From the NCBI GenBank assembly GCA_016214985.1, contig JACRMM010000004.1:124001-188000 (forward strand): a DNA stretch of 64,000 bases. Direction: 5' to 3'. The translations under genes were made by a program, and so were the position numbers. Below the pieces are notes generated by a model that was not told the DNA's origin, searched no databases, and saw nothing but the letters and a program-made list of their open reading frames with translations. Source of the DNA: Deltaproteobacteria bacterium (GTDB lineage: Bacteria; Desulfobacterota; Deferrisomatia; Deferrisomatales; JACRMM01). This document shows, in pieces, positions 14,382 to 23,818 of the stretch. How positions within the stretch are numbered: the stretch's first letter is position 1; the number at the start of each line of letters is the position of its first letter.

Positions 14382-16280
14382 CTATTTCTTCGCGTACCCC
14401 ACGCCCTGCAGGGCACTCTCGATCTCTCCGAGGATCGCGGGATCGTCGATCGTCGAGGGGATCGAGTACGTTTCTCCGTCGGCGATCTTTCGCATGGTAC
14501 CCCGGAGGATCTTCCCGGACCGGGTCTTGGGGAGCCTGGAGACGACCGACGCCTCCTTGAAGCACGCGATGGCGCCGATCTGGTCGCGGATCATCTGCAC
14601 CAGTTCCTTCTGGATGTCCGTGGCGCTTCGGTCGACGCCGGCCTTGAGCACCACGAACCCGATGGGTACCTGCCCCTTCATGCTGTCGGCCACGCCGATG
14701 ACGGCGCACTCCGCTACGTCTGGGTGCGTTGCCAGGACCTCCTCCATGCCGCCCGTGGAGAGGCGGTGCCCGGCCACGTTGATGACGTCGTCCACGCGGC
14801 CCATGATGTAGACGTACCCGTCGTCGTCCAGGTAGCCGCCGTCGCCGGTGAAATAGTAGCCCGGGAAGACGCTCATGTAGGAGCTCACGTAGCGGTCGTC
14901 GGCCTGCCAGAGGGTGGGCAGGGTCCCCGGGGGCAGCGGCAGCTTCACGGCCACGATGCCCTCCTGATTGGGGCCGAGCAGCTTGCCGGCGTCGTTGAGG
15001 ATCTGGACGTCGTAGCCCGGCACGCCCTTGGTGGGCGAGCCCGGCTTGATCGGCAGCGCCTCGATTCCGAGGCAATTGGCCGCGATGGGCCAACCGGTCT
15101 CCGTCTGCCACCAGTGGTCTACCACCGGCCGCTTCAGGAGGTCGCTCGCCCAGTGGTAGGTGTCGGGGTCGAGCCTCTCGCCGGCGAGGAACAGGTACTT
15201 GAACCCGCCCAGGTCGTACTTCTTAAAATACTGGCCGGTGGGGTCCTCCTTCTTGATCGCCCGGAAGGCCGTGGGCGCCGTGAAGAGCACCTTGACGCCG
15301 TGCTGGGAGATGACGCGCCAGAAGGCTCCCGGGTCCGGCGTTCCCACGGGCTTGCCCTCGTAGAAGATCGTGGTGCAGCCCGTCAGGAGCGGTGCGTAGA
15401 CGATGTAGGAGTGGCCCACGACCCAGCCCACGTCCGACGCGGCCCAGAAGACTTCTCCCGGGTGCACGTCGTAGATGTTGTCCATGCTCCAGCGAAGCGC
15501 CACAGCGTGGCCGCCGTTGTCGCGCACGATGCCCTTGGGGAGCCCGGTGGTGCCCGAGGTGTAGAGGATGTAGAGCGGATCGGTGGCGGCCACGGGCACG
15601 CAGTCCGCCGGCGTGGCCCGAGCCGTGACCTCGCTCCAGTCGAGATCGTAGCCGGGCTTCAGCGCGGCCTGGACCTGCGGGCGCTGAAGGATCACGCACT
15701 TCTCCGGCTTGTGGGCGGCGAGATCGATGGCCTTCTCGAGAAGCGGCTTGTACGCCAGGACCTTGGCCCCCTCGATCCCGCAGGAGGCGGACACGATGAC
15801 CTTGGGCTTGGCGTCGTCGATCCGCACGGCGAGTTCAGCGGGCGCGAACCCCCCGAACACGACCGAGTGGACGGCGCCCAGGCGGGCGCAGGCGAGCATC
15901 GCGACCGCGGCCTGGGGAACCATGGGCATGTACACGATGACCGTGTCGCCCTTGCCCACGCCGAGTGCCTTTAGCGCTCCGGCGAAGGTCGCGACCTGGT
16001 CGCGCAGTTCCCGGTAAGTGAACTTCTGGACCGTACCGCCCGTGACCGGGCTATCGTAGATGAGGGCCACCTGATCGGCCCGGCCGCCCTCCACGTGGCG
16101 ATCCAGGGCGTTGTAACAGGTGTTGAGAGTGCCTCCGACAAACCAGCGGTAGAACGGGGGGTTGGAGTCATCGAGTACCTTGTCCCACCGCTTCGTCCAG
16201 GTGATGGCCTCGGCCGCCTCACCCCAGAACCCGGCGGGATCCTCGACGCTCTTCCGGAAGACCTCGTCGTACCTTCCCAT
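14382..16280 (-). CDS. prpE: Propionyl-/acetyl-CoA synthetase (PrpE-like)
   Basis: The Met at 16280 follows AAAGGAGG and is preferred over an upstream in-frame codon at 16316. The 632-residue product has the AMP-binding motif YILYTSGTTGLPKG, the acyl-adenylate region WWQTETGWPI, and the C-terminal catalytic Lys in LPKTRSGKILRGTMRK, a site regulated by acetylation in this family. The tail IADGETYSIPSTIDDP is more like propionyl-CoA synthetase than acetyl-CoA synthetase. It activates short acids with ATP and CoA. Substrate preference is inference. Confidence 0.9.
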   Translation of the reverse strand: MGRYDEVFRKSVEDPAGFWGEAAEAITWTKRWDKVLDDSNPPFYRWFVGGTLNTCYNALDRHVEGGRADQVALIYDSPVTGGTVQKFTYRELRDQVATFAGALKALGVGKGDTVIVYMPMVPQAAVAMLACARLGAVHSVVFGGFAPAELAVRIDDAKPKVIVSASCGIEGAKVLAYKPLLEKAIDLAAHKPEKCVILQRPQVQAALKPGYDLDWSEVTARATPADCVPVAATDPLYILYTSGTTGLPKGIVRDNGGHAVALRWSMDNIYDVHPGEVFWAASDVGWVVGHSYIVYAPLLTGCTTIFYEGKPVGTPDPGAFWRVISQHGVKVLFTAPTAFRAIKKEDPTGQYFKKYDLGGFKYLFLAGERLDPDTYHWASDLLKRPVVDHWWQTETGWPIAANCLGIEALPIKPGSPTKGVPGYDVQILNDAGKLLGPNQEGIVAVKLPLPPGTLPTLWQADDRYVSSYMSVFPGYYFTGDGGYLDDDGYVYIMGRVDDVINVAGHRLSTGGMEEVLATHPDVAECAVIGVADSMKGQVPIGFVVLKAGVDRSATDIQKELVQMIRDQIGAIACFKEASVVSRLPKTRSGKILRGTMRKIADGETYSIPSTIDDPAILGEIESALQGVGYAKK

Positions 16281-16339
16281 CCACTGCCTCCTTTCGATTC
16301 TCTGTCGGGTGGCCACTCTCTTGGGACAAACGGTGTCTC

Positions 16340-16368
16340 ATGCTATCGGAGCGTTCGATCCTTGTCAA
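16340..16368 (-). promoter_or_regulatory. Sigma-70 type promoter for the acyl-CoA synthetase gene
   Basis: Reading the minus strand, TTGACA (16368-16363), a 17-base spacer and TAGCAT (16345-16340) lie about 60 bases before the start codon at 16280. The -35 box is a perfect match. Confidence 0.68.
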
Positions 16369-16468
16369 CGAATCCAAAGAACGGGCCCTGGGAGTCAAAC
16401 AGGCCCACGGTGCCGGATGCTCGGCCGGATCTGGCGGTCTTCTGACGCGTCTGCTATGGTTCCCGCCC

Positions 16469-17758
16469 ATGATCCGCGCGCTCGCCCTCCTGGTTCTCCT
16501 GCTTTCGGCCGTGCCGGCTTCCGCCTTCCCTGTGATCGAGGTGGAGGGGCCGATCGGGCCGGTGGCGGCGGAGCACGTCGCCGAGGCCCTGGACCCAGCG
16601 GCGGCGCACGGACAGCCGCTGGCCGTGGTGCGCCTCGATACCCCGGGCGGCCTCGACGCCTCCATGCGCCGGATCGTCCAGGCGGTACTCGCGTCGCCGG
16701 TGCCCGTGGTCGCCTGGGTCGGGCCCTCGGGAGCCCGGGCCGCGAGCGCCGGGGTCTTCGTGGTCGCCGCGGCCCACGTGGCGGCCATGGCCCCCGGAAC
16801 AAACCTGGGAGCCGCTCACCCGGTGAACCTCGGTGGCGGCGGGGACCAGACCTCGGCGCGCAAGGCCGAGCAGGACGCCGCCGCGTTCCTGCGTTCCCTC
16901 GCGCAGCAGCGAGGGCGGGACGCGGCCTGGTTCGAGGTGGCGGTAACCAAGAGCGAGAGTCTCTCGGCCGAGGAGGCGGTGCGGCGCGGCGTCGTGGACC
17001 TGCTCGCGCCCGACCTCGGGTCGCTCGCGGCGGCCCTGGACGGTCGAACCGTCTCGATCAAAGGGCACCTGATCGTCCTGCGCACCAAGGGCCTCTCGGC
17101 CGAGCCCGTGCCCCTGAGCTTTCGCCAGCGCGTGCTTCAGGTCCTGTCCGACCCCAACGTCGCGTACCTCCTGATGATCCTCGGCTTCTACGGGCTCTTC
17201 TTCGAGCTTGCGAACCCCGGCTCGGTGCTCCCGGGCGCGGTCGGGGGCCTGTGCCTCATCCTCGCCTTCGTGGGGCTGCAGACGCTACCCTTCCACTACG
17301 GCGGGATCCTCCTCATTCTTCTGGGCCTGGTGCTGTTCCTGCTGGAGGTCAAGGTCACCTCCTACGGCCTCCTGACCGTCGGCGGGACGGCGAGCCTGGT
17401 GCTCGGCAGTCTCCTCCTCTTCAAGTCCCAGGAGACGTACTACCGCTTGAGCCTGGGCGTGCTGCTCCCGGTGGTGGTGGTCACCGTGCTCTTCTTCCTG
17501 TTTGCCGTCGGAGCCGGCGTCGCGGCTCAGCGAGGGCGGCCGGTGAGTGGCGTGGAGGGTCTCGTGGGGCAGAGGGGCCGCGTGCTCGACGCCCTGGGGC
17601 CCGGGGCCCGGGGCCGCGTCTTCGTGCGCGGAGAGTATTGGAACGCCCAATCTGAAATCGCTCTCTCGACGGGCGACGAGGTCGAGGTCCTGGGCCTCGA
17701 CGGCATGGAACTTCGCGTGGGCCCGGTTCGGGACGCTGCGCCAGAGGAAAGGAGCTGA
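16469..17758 (+). CDS. NfeD-family membrane protein with ClpP-class serine protease domain
   Basis: The 429-residue product begins with a signal sequence ([19 protein letters not shown]). Residues ~20-220 form the ClpP-like domain: [17 protein letters not shown], then [16 protein letters not shown] with the nucleophile Ser in ASAG. Four to five transmembrane segments (about 235-365) include [21 protein letters not shown]-terminal NfeD OB-fold ([19 protein letters not shown]) follows. It is the long form, which in other bacteria cleaves the stomatin partner, encoded immediately downstream with a one-base gap. Confidence 0.88.
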   Translation: MIRALALLVLLLSAVPASAFPVIEVEGPIGPVAAEHVAEALDPAAAHGQPLAVVRLDTPGGLDASMRRIVQAVLASPVPVVAWVGPSGARAASAGVFVVAAAHVAAMAPGTNLGAAHPVNLGGGGDQTSARKAEQDAAAFLRSLAQQRGRDAAWFEVAVTKSESLSAEEAVRRGVVDLLAPDLGSLAAALDGRTVSIKGHLIVLRTKGLSAEPVPLSFRQRVLQVLSDPNVAYLLMILGFYGLFFELANPGSVLPGAVGGLCLILAFVGLQTLPFHYGGILLILLGLVLFLLEVKVTSYGLLTVGGTASLVLGSLLLFKSQETYYRLSLGVLLPVVVVTVLFFLFAVGAGVAAQRGRPVSGVEGLVGQRGRVLDALGPGARGRVFVRGEYWNAQSEIALSTGDEVEVLGLDGMELRVGPVRDAAPEERS

Positions 17759-17759
17759 C

Positions 17760-18512
17760 ATGGGGTTCTTCATTCCGGTTCTCGTCTTCGCCGCCATCGT
17801 CATCATCGGGTCCGCGGTGCGCGTGCTCAAAGAGTACGAGCGAGGGGTCATCTTCCGGCTGGGGCGCGTCATCGGCGTCAAGGGGCCGGGGATCATCCTG
17901 CTCTGGCCCATGATCGACCGGATGGTCAAGGTGAGCCTGCGAACCGTGGTGCTCGACGTCCCGGCCCAGGACGTGATCACCCGCGACAACGTATCGATCA
18001 AGGTCAACGCGGTCATCTACTTCCGGGTTCTCGAGCCCCGGGGCGCGATCGTGGAGGTGGAGGACTACCTTTACGCCACGAGTCAGCTCGCCCAGACCAC
18101 CCTTCGCAGCGTGTGCGGGCAGGGCGAGATCGACGAGCTCCTGTCGGCGCGGGAGAAGATCAACCGGGAGCTGCAGGAGATCCTGGACCGCCACACCGAG
18201 CCCTGGGGGATCAAGGTCTCGGCCGTCGAGCTCAAGCAGATCGACCTGCCGACTGAGATGCAGCGGGCCATGGCGCGGCAGGCCGAGGCGGAGCGGGAGC
18301 GGCGGGCCAAGGTGATCGCGGCCGAGGGCGAGTACCAGGCGGCCGAGAAGCTCACCATGGCCGCGAAGACCCTCGGCGCCGAGCCCTCGGCGATCCAGTT
18401 GCGTTATCTCCAGACTCTCGTAGAGGTGAGCGCGGGCAATACGACCACCATCCTCTTCCCGGTGCCCATCGACCTCCTGAAGGCCTTCCTGGACCGAAAA
18501 GAGGCGCCGTGA
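17760..18512 (+). CDS. Slipin (stomatin/SPFH-domain membrane protein)
   Basis: The 250-residue product has one N-terminal membrane segment ([18 protein letters not shown]) and a complete SPFH domain: [30 protein letters not shown], and [11 protein letters not shown]-like strand ([14 protein letters not shown]). A charged coiled-coil follows ([20 protein letters not shown]), then a C-terminal [21 protein letters not shown] precedes the ATG. It pairs with the NfeD gene just upstream, the conserved nfeD-slipin operon thought to organise membrane microdomains. Confidence 0.92.
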   Translation: MGFFIPVLVFAAIVIIGSAVRVLKEYERGVIFRLGRVIGVKGPGIILLWPMIDRMVKVSLRTVVLDVPAQDVITRDNVSIKVNAVIYFRVLEPRGAIVEVEDYLYATSQLAQTTLRSVCGQGEIDELLSAREKINRELQEILDRHTEPWGIKVSAVELKQIDLPTEMQRAMARQAEAERERRAKVIAAEGEYQAAEKLTMAAKTLGAEPSAIQLRYLQTLVEVSAGNTTTILFPVPIDLLKAFLDRKEAP

Positions 18513-19069
18513 CCCTTCCTCCCGGCCCGACGGGCGAGGCGCTCGCTCGCCTTCGGGAGGCGTTCGCGAAGATCGATGCCTTCAGCGAGCGGGTCTCGCA
18601 GGCGCACCCCGAGGACGTGGCCTGCGGCCCCGGTTGCCACGACTGCTGCCGGGGCGGTCTCTCCCTGCGGGCCGTGGAGGCGGCCTTCCTCGCGGAGGCG
18701 GTCCGCGCCCTGCCGCCCGAGGCCGCGGCCGCCGTGGGCCGTGGCCTCACCGAGGGCGAAGACGGCGCCTGCTCCCTGCTCCTGTCCGGACGTTGCGCCG
18801 CGTACGAGCGCCGGCCGGCGGTGTGCCGGTCACACGGCCTGCCCATGCTGAGGGCAGAGGGGGGCGGCGTATCCGTCCACCACTGCCCCCGCAACTTCCG
18901 CGGAGTCGAGTCCCGGACGCTCCCGGCGTCGCTCCTGCTGGACGAGGCACACCTGGCGGTCCTCATGGACGCGGTGGACGCGCTCTATTCCCGACAGAGC
19001 GGGTGGGGCGGGGGGCGCATCCCCCTGGCCGATCTCGTGAGGGCAGGCCTTCAAAATTCAAGTTGTTAG
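18509..19069 (+). CDS. YkgJ-type cysteine-cluster protein
   Basis: The GTG start overlaps the slipin stop by four bases (GTGA). The 186-residue product has an N-terminal [15 protein letters not shown] and a later [18 protein letters not shown], the paired cysteine groups of the YkgJ family that bind Zn or Fe-S. HHCPRNF follows. The biochemical role of the family is not established. Overlap suggests translation coupled to slipin. Confidence 0.8.
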   Translation: MTLPPGPTGEALARLREAFAKIDAFSERVSQAHPEDVACGPGCHDCCRGGLSLRAVEAAFLAEAVRALPPEAAAAVGRGLTEGEDGACSLLLSGRCAAYERRPAVCRSHGLPMLRAEGGGVSVHHCPRNFRGVESRTLPASLLLDEAHLAVLMDAVDALYSRQSGWGGGRIPLADLVRAGLQNSSC

Positions 19070-19163
19070 TTGTTGGTCGTTCGTTATTGGTGGTAGCTTG
19101 CACGGCGGCCGAAGGGCGTCCGACCGGATGCTCCGCGTGGGACGACCCGGGCCGCCGACCAAC
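19060..19163. repeat. REP-like inverted sequence upstream of the transposase gene
   Basis: GTTGGTCG at 19072-19079 is complementary to CGACCAAC at 19156-19163, preceded by a T/G-rich run (GTTGTTAGTTGTTGG). Related GTTCGTTGTTGG text occurs at 26463-26540. It lies directly before the REP-associated transposase and may be its recognition sequence; that link is inferred from position. Confidence 0.45.
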
Positions 19164-19185
19164 CTCCAACGACGGATAGATCAGA

Positions 19186-20271
19186 ATGGCCCGCCCGCTG
19201 CGCATCGAGTTTCCCGGCGCCCTGTACCTCGTCACGGCCCGCGCCCTGGGCCGGCAGAGGCTCTTTCGGGGCTCGGACGAGGTCGACGACTTCGTGTCGC
19301 GTCTTCCTCCTCTGGTGGACGCCTTCGGGGCCGTGTTCCACGGCTTCTCGCTCCTTCCCAATCACTACCACCTGCTCGTCGAGACGCCCCGGGGCAACCT
19401 CTCCCGGGTGCTCCACCGGCTGAACTCCGGGTACACGGCGACCGTGAACGCCCGGCGCGGGCGAATCGGACCGCTGCTCCAGAGCCGGTACCGGTCGATT
19501 CTCCTCGAGGAGGATCCCTGGCTGCTGCGCCTGTCCGCGTACGTGCACCTGAACCCGGTTCGAAAGCGCCTCTGCGCAGACCCCTGGTCCTACCCAGGGT
19601 CGAGCGCGGCCGCCTTCGCGCCGAAGGGCCGGGAGATCCCCGGGGTCGAAACCGCCCGGGTGCTCGGGCTGGCAGGTGGCAGGGAGGCCTACGCGGCGCT
19701 GCTCGACAAAGGCGTGAAGAGCCCACCGCCGGCACCGTGGAAGGAGGTCTGGCGCCAGTGCGTGCTCGGCGGAGAGGCGCTGCGCCAGCGGGTGGTACGG
19801 GGGCTCCAAGGGGTCGACACCCGCGAGATCGCCGGCTTCTCGGCCGAGCGGGAGGGGCTTCCCCTGGACGACGTGCTCGAGCTGGTGGCGGAGAGCACAG
19901 GGCTCGCCGCGGCGGACATCCTGCGGGGGAAGTTCCAACGGGTCCTGGCCCGAAAGCTCGCGATCTACCTCGCGCGCCGCTTCACCGGGCTCACGCTCCG
20001 GCAGATCGGGGAGGCGTTCGGCGTCGACTACACCACGGTCCACATGGTGGCCCGCCGGGTGGAGGAGCTGAAGGTCGAAGACGAGAGCGTGGCCGCGCTC
20101 GTCGGGGGCCTGGAGGCCGAGCTCGCTGCCCGCCGGCGGGAGCCGCCGGCGAAGCAGGGGCAGGTGAGCGAGAAGGCGTCGGAGCCCGCGGCCCCGGAGC
20201 TCGAGAAGCCGGCGAAGAAGAAGACGGCGAAGAAAGAGAAGAAGGACTCGGGCCAGCTGAAGCTATTCTGA
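19186..20271 (+). CDS. REP-associated tyrosine transposase with DnaA domain IV-like tail
   Basis: The 361-residue product has a Y1/HUH transposase domain at residues 1-180: MARPLRIEFPGALYLVTARA, the metal-binding NHYHLLVETP, and RYRSILLEEDPWLL followed by LSAYVHLNPVRKRL. Residues about 255-300 (KLAIYLARRFTGLTLRQIG, EAFGVDYTTVHMVARRVEE) resemble DnaA domain IV, which binds DnaA boxes. The last ~50 residues are Lys/Glu/Pro-rich. The gene is a single copy flanked by REP-like inverted sequence, as expected of the domesticated RAYT class, which moves or processes REP hairpins. Confidence 0.85.
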   Translation: MARPLRIEFPGALYLVTARALGRQRLFRGSDEVDDFVSRLPPLVDAFGAVFHGFSLLPNHYHLLVETPRGNLSRVLHRLNSGYTATVNARRGRIGPLLQSRYRSILLEEDPWLLRLSAYVHLNPVRKRLCADPWSYPGSSAAAFAPKGREIPGVETARVLGLAGGREAYAALLDKGVKSPPPAPWKEVWRQCVLGGEALRQRVVRGLQGVDTREIAGFSAEREGLPLDDVLELVAESTGLAAADILRGKFQRVLARKLAIYLARRFTGLTLRQIGEAFGVDYTTVHMVARRVEELKVEDESVAALVGGLEAELAARRREPPAKQGQVSEKASEPAAPELEKPAKKKTAKKEKKDSGQLKLF

Positions 20272-20293
20272 CCCCGGAGAGACTTCTTTCTTG

Positions 20294-20308
20294 GCGGGTA
20301 GAACCCGC
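20294..20308. other. Short perfect hairpin after the transposase gene
   Basis: GCGGGT, loop AGA, ACCCGC. It lies 22 bases after the transposase stop and 13 bases from the stop of the convergent cupin gene. No T-run follows, so it is a weak terminator candidate or a transposase-associated hairpin. Confidence 0.4.
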
Positions 20309-20321
20309 AGATCATACCTAT

Positions 20322-20657
20322 TCAAGCCTTGGCCCTGTAGCGGTCGGCGTCGGCAAAGAGGTCCAGGGCCAGGGCGCCGCCGAGGCACCGCGCCGAGTGG
20401 GGTGTCTCGGCCGGGATCTCGTAGCAGTCGCCCTTGCGGTAGAGGCGCGCCTCACCCCCGATCGTCAACTCGATCTCCCCCTCGACGACCAGGCCCCACT
20501 GGGCCCCGTGGCTGTGCTCCGGGATGACGATGCCCGCTTCCAGGCGGAAGAACACGGCCTGGCGCGACTCGCCCTGCAGCAGCCACCCGGTCACTCCGGG
20601 CAGGGGAACGTCGATCCGGGGCAGATCGGTCACGAGGGTAGGGAAAGTCTCGGTCAT
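20322..20657 (-). CDS. Small cupin-domain protein
   Basis: The 111-residue product is a single cupin: VIPEHSHGAQWGLVVEGEIE (motif 1 with metal ligands) and YRKGDCYEIPAETPHSARC (motif 2). The substrate is unknown. Its ATG overlaps the mutY stop (ATGA), so it is the third gene of a lysE-mutY-cupin transcription unit. AGGACC precedes the ATG. Confidence 0.85.
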   Translation of the reverse strand: MTETFPTLVTDLPRIDVPLPGVTGWLLQGESRQAVFFRLEAGIVIPEHSHGAQWGLVVEGEIELTIGGEARLYRKGDCYEIPAETPHSARCLGGALALDLFADADRYRAKA

Positions 20658-21781
20658 CGGAGGTCCTTTCGGGTGCGCGCCAGTTCTTCGATCACCTTCC
20701 GGTTGGCGCGGGGCATGGGGTAGTCGGGCAGCTCCTCGGGTGAGATCCAGCGGTGGGGGCGGCCCTCGCCGGTGCGCGCGTCCATGGCCACGAGCCGGCA
20801 GAGGAAGGGGTGCAGGGTCACCCTGAGGTGGCTGTAGGCGTGCTTTACGGGCGTCAGGGGTTCGCCCACGGCGACCTCCAGGCCGAGCTCCTCGCGAAGC
20901 TCGCGCACGACCGCCCGGGCCGGCGACTCCCCGGGTTCGACCTTGCCGCCCGGAAACTCCCAGAGCCCGCCCAGCAGGCCGCCGTAGGGGCGCTGGTCGA
21001 TCAGGACGCGGTCGCGGTCGAAGACGATCCCGAGCGCCACGTCGTGGTGCGGCACCGCCGGCTTGGCTCGCCTCGGTGGGTAGCGCTCCGGACGTCCCTC
21101 TCGGCCCGCGCGACAGACGGCTGCCAGGGGGCACTCGGCGCAGCGTGGCGCGCGCGGGGTGCAGACCAGGGCGCCAAGCTCCATCACGGCCTGGTTGTGA
21201 AGGGCCCCGGTTCCCGGGGGCAGCAACTCGCCGGCGAGGGCGGCCAGGGCTGCGGACGCCGGGGCGCGGCGGGGGTCGGCGCTGAGGGCGGTCAGGCGCG
21301 AGAGGACCCGGATCACGTTGCCGTCGACCACCGGAAGGTTGGCCCCGAAGGCGATGCTCAGCACGGCAGCGGCCGTGTACCCGCCCACGCCCGGGAGGCT
21401 CTCGAAGGACGCGGGATCGGCCGGCACCCGGCCCCCGAAGCGGACGACCACGTCGCGGGACGCGAGGTGGAAGTTCCGCGCTCGGCTGTAGTAGCCAAGG
21501 CCTTCCCACAGTTTCAAGACCCGACGCTCCGGGGCCTTTGCCAGCGTTTCCACGGTCGGGAAGGCCTCCATCCACCGCGCATAATACGGGAGCACGGTCG
21601 CCACCCGAGTCTGCTGCAGCATGGCCTCGGAGACCCATATCGCGTAGGGGTCTCGCGAGCGGCGCCAGGGGAGGTCCCGGGCCGTGGCGCGGTACCAGGC
21701 GTGGAGCGCCGGGACCGCCGCCCGAAGGGCTGCCAGGTCCGCGTCGGTCAGGCCCAGGAGCGGGGCGAAACGGAGCTTCAC
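20654..21781 (-). CDS. mutY: A/G-specific adenine glycosylase
   Basis: The GTG at 21781 overlaps the lysE-like stop. The 375-residue product has WYRATARDLPWRR, AMLQQTRVATVLPYY (catalytic Glu region is EAMLQQT), the helix-hairpin-helix LPGVGGYTAAAVLSIAFG with Asp in PVVDGN, and a 4Fe-4S loop CTPRAPRCAECPLAAVC (CX6CX2CX5C). A C-terminal NUDIX-like domain (FPGGKVEPGESPARAVVREL) recognises 8-oxoG. It removes A mispaired with oxidised G. Confidence 0.95.
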   Translation of the reverse strand: MKLRFAPLLGLTDADLAALRAAVPALHAWYRATARDLPWRRSRDPYAIWVSEAMLQQTRVATVLPYYARWMEAFPTVETLAKAPERRVLKLWEGLGYYSRARNFHLASRDVVVRFGGRVPADPASFESLPGVGGYTAAAVLSIAFGANLPVVDGNVIRVLSRLTALSADPRRAPASAALAALAGELLPPGTGALHNQAVMELGALVCTPRAPRCAECPLAAVCRAGREGRPERYPPRRAKPAVPHHDVALGIVFDRDRVLIDQRPYGGLLGGLWEFPGGKVEPGESPARAVVRELREELGLEVAVGEPLTPVKHAYSHLRVTLHPFLCRLVAMDARTGEGRPHRWISPEELPDYPMPRANRKVIEELARTRKDLR

Positions 21782-22209
21782 GAGACCCTGTGGCGCGCGA
21801 CGGCCCCGGACCACAGGAACGCCAGCCCGAACCAGAGAAGGACGAGGGAGCAGGCGCCAACGAGGAGCCGGTTGCCCCTTGGCGCACCCTCCGCAGCCTC
21901 GAGGGTGAGGCGGAGACCGGGGGGGAGCCCTCGGAGCATCCCCCAGGCCATCCACACGGGCACGACGCCACTGACGACGCCGATGCTGCCGAGGACGGCG
22001 GGGCGGCTTAGCAGGGCCGCCAGCCCCAGTACGAGGGCCATGACGAGTGCGAGTTCCAGGATTCCGTGACCCAGGATCAGGAGCGGGCCGACCCAGAGTC
22101 CATCCCGGGCAGCCTCCCGCACGGTGACCGTGAACAGGAGGCCCGGCATCACAGCGCCCGAAAGGGCGATCGCGAAGGACCCGAGGTGGAGGGAGGGCAG
22201 GAACCGCAT
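21778..22209 (-). CDS. LysE-family transporter, short form
   Basis: The product has 143 residues. The N-terminus LGSFAIALSGAVMPGLLFTVTVREA matches the LysE/RhtB family (PGP region), and ILGHGILELALVMALVLGL is the second segment. The family is usually ~200 residues with six helices; here about four helices are seen and the middle seems absent. Either it is a compact branch or has an internal deletion. It is followed by mutY with a four-base overlap. Confidence 0.7.
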   Translation of the reverse strand: MRFLPSLHLGSFAIALSGAVMPGLLFTVTVREAARDGLWVGPLLILGHGILELALVMALVLGLAALLSRPAVLGSIGVVSGVVPVWMAWGMLRGLPPGLRLTLEAAEGAPRGNRLLVGACSLVLLWFGLAFLWSGAVARHRVS

Positions 22210-22335
22210 GGCCGGCGTACCCTACCACCGATTCGCTGGGGAGACGAAGAGGGAAGCGCCTTCGTGGCGGGGGCGGCCGGGCTTGAAGGCGTCCTGTTAG
22301 TCATGGCCGTGCGTCGGCATCGCGGGGCGTCGGCA

Positions 22336-23466
22336 TCATGGTCCCGAGTTCGGCGGTCGGTGCTTCGGTTCCGGGAAGACCCAGAGGCGTCGGCCGAGGA
22401 AGTTGAAGACAAATCCGATGGCCGACGCCGCGGCCTTGGCGAGCCAGGGCCGGAGGCCGACGGCGACGAAAGACGTGGTCAGGCCGAGGTCCAGCGCCCC
22501 GCCCCCGACGACGACGCCGTAGATCCCGAGCTCGGTCGCCGAGCTCCAGCGGGCTCGATGCCGGAAGAGGAGCAGGATACACAGGACGTAGTTAAAGGCC
22601 GCGGCGAGCACGAACGCGGCGACCGTGGAGGCTGTAACGCTGGCGCCGAGCGCGAGGAGGGCGACGAAGGTGGTCAAGTTTGCGAGCGCCGCTGAACCTC
22701 CGATGAAGAGGTAGATTGCGAGCTGCATCGGCGGGGGCAGCTTGTGGGCGTTGTAGTGAAAGATGCAGTACAGGGCACGGAAGCCGTCCCGGACCGCGAC
22801 CTTCTTCCCCTCTTCGTAGGTGCGGCCGTGGTACGAGATGCCCATCTCGTAGAGGCGAAGCCCCCGGTGCGCCACCTTCGCCACGAGCTCGGGCTCGATG
22901 CCGAAGCGGTTCTCGCTGAGGTCGAGCGACTGGAGCACCTCGCGCCGGAAGACCTTGTAGCAGGTCTCGATGTCGGTGAGGTTGAGGTCGGTGAACATGT
23001 TGGAGAGGAGTGTGAGGAATGAGTTGCCCACCGAGTGCCAGAAGTAGAGCACGCGGTGCGGACCGCTGCCGAGAAAGCGGGAGCCGAAGACCACGTCGGC
23101 GTCGTCGCCGAGGAGCGGCCCCAGAAGGGTGCGGAGCTCCTGCGGGTCGTATTCCAGGTCCGCGTCCTGCACCGCCACATAGTCTCCCGTGGCTTCCCGA
23201 AAGCCGGTTCGCAACGCCGCGCCCTTGCCCCGGTTGACTTCGTGGTGCAGCACCCGCACCTCGGGGTGGGCCTGGGCCAGGCCCTGGGCAATATCGCGGC
23301 TGTGGTCTCGGGAGCAGTCGTCGACGACCAAGATCTCCAACCCGAGGAGGGCGTCGCGGATGCCAAGGACTCGGCGGACGCACGCCTCCAGCGTCTGCTC
23401 CTCGTTGTAGCAGGGGATGACGACGGTCAGCTTCACGGGTCTGAAAGCGTCTCGTTCGGCGATCAC
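22336..23466 (-). CDS. Glycosyltransferase family 2 fused to a GtrA membrane domain
   Basis: I chose the GTG at 23466 because the longer frame to 23574 adds a non-conserved stretch. The product is 376 residues. Residues 1-240 are a GT2 domain of the dolichol-phosphate mannosyltransferase type: VVIPCYNEEQTLEACVRRV, VDDCSRDHS, VQDADLEYDPQEL (DAD metal motif) and YHGRTYEEGKKV. Residues ~250-365 hold four transmembrane helices of the GtrA family (IYLFIGGSAALANLTTF to FNFLGRRLWVF). It likely makes and flips a polyprenyl-phosphate sugar. About 350 bases separate it from the divergent rdgC gene. Confidence 0.88.
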   Translation of the reverse strand: MIAERDAFRPVKLTVVIPCYNEEQTLEACVRRVLGIRDALLGLEILVVDDCSRDHSRDIAQGLAQAHPEVRVLHHEVNRGKGAALRTGFREATGDYVAVQDADLEYDPQELRTLLGPLLGDDADVVFGSRFLGSGPHRVLYFWHSVGNSFLTLLSNMFTDLNLTDIETCYKVFRREVLQSLDLSENRFGIEPELVAKVAHRGLRLYEMGISYHGRTYEEGKKVAVRDGFRALYCIFHYNAHKLPPPMQLAIYLFIGGSAALANLTTFVALLALGASVTASTVAAFVLAAAFNYVLCILLLFRHRARWSSATELGIYGVVVGGGALDLGLTTSFVAVGLRPWLAKAAASAIGFVFNFLGRRLWVFPEPKHRPPNSGP

Positions 23467-23761
23467 GGGGTCTCCGGTGAAACGCGGCGGAGGAACGCAG
23501 GCACTCGTGCGTTCGTGAGTGCATGAGCTTCCCTGATGATCCCAGAAGATCCGAGGGTGGTCTAGCCCTCGCAAGGTAACGTGGAAGGTCGACCTGCGAT
23601 CCTCGCCTCAACCGGTCGTGGGCCGAAATCCGCAGTACCAGGGCGAAGCGCCTGGGCAGGGCCGAGAGGGGCGCTCTCAGCAGCGGATCCGGTGGCGTCC
23701 GGGAGAGCATGCCCGTCGCCTTTGGCGTTCCCGGCACCCTCTGACTTGCTCTGGGGGGCGG

Positions 23762-23790
23762 TTGACAGCCCGAACGGGGCCACGTATAAA
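23762..23790 (+). promoter_or_regulatory. Strong sigma-70 promoter for rdgC
   Basis: TTGACA (23762-23767), a 17-base spacer and TATAAA (23785-23790) lie 28 bases before the rdgC ATG. It is the best consensus promoter in the window. The rest of the intergenic stretch (23467-23761) shows nothing else I can support. Confidence 0.82.
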
Positions 23791-23818
23791 CCGGGCCTTC
23801 TCACCGAAGGAGGAGACC

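Noticed and set aside
13348-15974. Long frames opposite or overlapping epmA and the acyl-CoA synthetase gene
   Set aside because: They arise from GC-rich third-position bias; the opposite strand or frame holds well-conserved enzymes.
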